From positions 1 to 46,075 of the forward strand of contig CANRKT010000024.1 in assembly GCA_947631255.1 (NCBI GenBank): DNA of 46,075 nt, in the 5' to 3' direction. The position numbers and the translations under genes are program-made. Origin of the DNA: an uncultured Enterobacteriaceae bacterium (GTDB lineage Bacteria; Pseudomonadota; Gammaproteobacteria; Enterobacterales; Enterobacteriaceae). Numbering within the stretch: the first letter of the stretch is position 1; the number at the start of each line of letters is the position of its first letter. The notes below the pieces were generated by a model, which had not been told where the DNA came from, did not search any database, and was given only the letters and a program-made list of their open reading frames with translations. Below, piece after piece: positions 45,945 through 46,075 of the stretch.

Positions 45945-46075
45945 TATTTCACAGTAAACTGATAGTTACCCTTAGTTTTATGGCCATCAACCGATACGAC
46001 ATGCCACTCCACTTGGTAAGCGCCGGGTGTTAATGAATCCTCAACGGGAACGATCAGTTGCTTCTCATCCTGAGC
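45944..46075 (-). CDS. yobA: CopC-like periplasmic protein YobA, C-terminal part (runs off window)
   Basis: The last 43 codons are visible: LIVPVEDSLTPGAYQVEWHV, then VSVDGHKTKGNYQFTVK. This is the end of the CopC/PcoC beta-barrel domain with the conserved D-G-H copper-binding segment. It binds copper in the periplasm and is encoded immediately before the CopD-like yebZ. The N-terminus and signal peptide lie beyond 46075. Confidence 0.93.
   Translation of the reverse strand, partial: AQDEKQLIVPVEDSLTPGAYQVEWHVVSVDGHKTKGNYQFTVK

Noticed and set aside
1..46075. CRISPR arrays, tRNA and rRNA genes, retrons, complete toxin-antitoxin or defence cassettes
   Set aside because: I looked for regularly spaced repeats, tRNA arms and operons of recognised defence families on both strands and saw none; hicA is the only toxin-like fragment.

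Overview
The window is a chromosomal segment of a member of the Enterobacterales, most likely an Enterobacteriaceae-type genome. Nearly every backbone gene has a recognisable E. coli/Salmonella counterpart in conserved order: ycgN-ycgM-ycgL, minCDE, rnd, fadD, tsaB, yoaA, yoaB, yoaH, pabB, nudL, sdaA, (yoaD), yoaE, manXYZ, yobD, mntP, rlmA, cspC-yobF, yebO, mgrB, kdgR, yebQ, htpX, prc, proQ, msrC, letAB, rsmF, yebW, sdsR, yebY, yebZ, yobA. minE lies next to rnd, as I recall it does in Salmonella; in E. coli K-12 the two are far apart. Proteins look about 65-85% identical to E. coli by eye, so this is not E. coli or Salmonella. I cannot name the genus.

Layout. Bases 1-3035 are a badly decayed lambdoid prophage remnant: replication protein O, a Dam-type methyltransferase, a Cro-like gene and a CI-like repressor with operators, an intact 31-residue membrane protein, a truncated hicA, and the C-terminal part of an integrase ending against ycgN. 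Bases 3036-12600 hold ycgNML, the division-site operon minCDE, rnd, fadD (with a FadR operator) and tsaB/yoaA. Bases 12700-18000 hold yoaB, yoaH, pabB, nudL and sdaA, with two degraded IS200/IS605-type TnpB elements. Bases 18100-25520 hold a yoaD remnant, yoaE, the mannose PTS operon manXYZ, yobD, mntP with its Mn riboswitch, and rlmA. Bases 26050-30180 hold cspC-yobF, yebO, mgrB, kdgR and yebQ. Bases 30500-41300 are envelope and proteostasis genes: htpX, prc-proQ, msrC, letA-letB, rsmF and yebW, with a third TnpB-element remnant between htpX and prc. Bases 41300-44400 are an accessory patch: a SulP transporter, small orphan ORFs, a pseudogene and a second integrase fragment ending beside the sdsR small RNA gene. 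The window ends in yebY-yebZ-yobA, a copper-associated cluster.

The genes are mostly housekeeping: septum placement (Min), fatty acid uptake (FadD), folate precursor synthesis (PabB), serine catabolism (SdaA), sugar uptake (ManXYZ), manganese export (MntP), stress proteolysis (HtpX, Prc) and lipid transport (LetAB). I found no intact novel defence or mobile system. The most unusual signal is that one decayed TnpB element ends exactly at the pabB start codon: the element end supplies the pabB Shine-Dalgarno, and its putative target motif (TTCAT, the reverse complement of ATGAA) overlaps the start codon. The same end sequence and flank recur at the copy beside prc. All three TnpB copies are non-coding wrecks in the same orientation, yet all keep the right-end tip that in living relatives forms the 3' end of the guide RNA.
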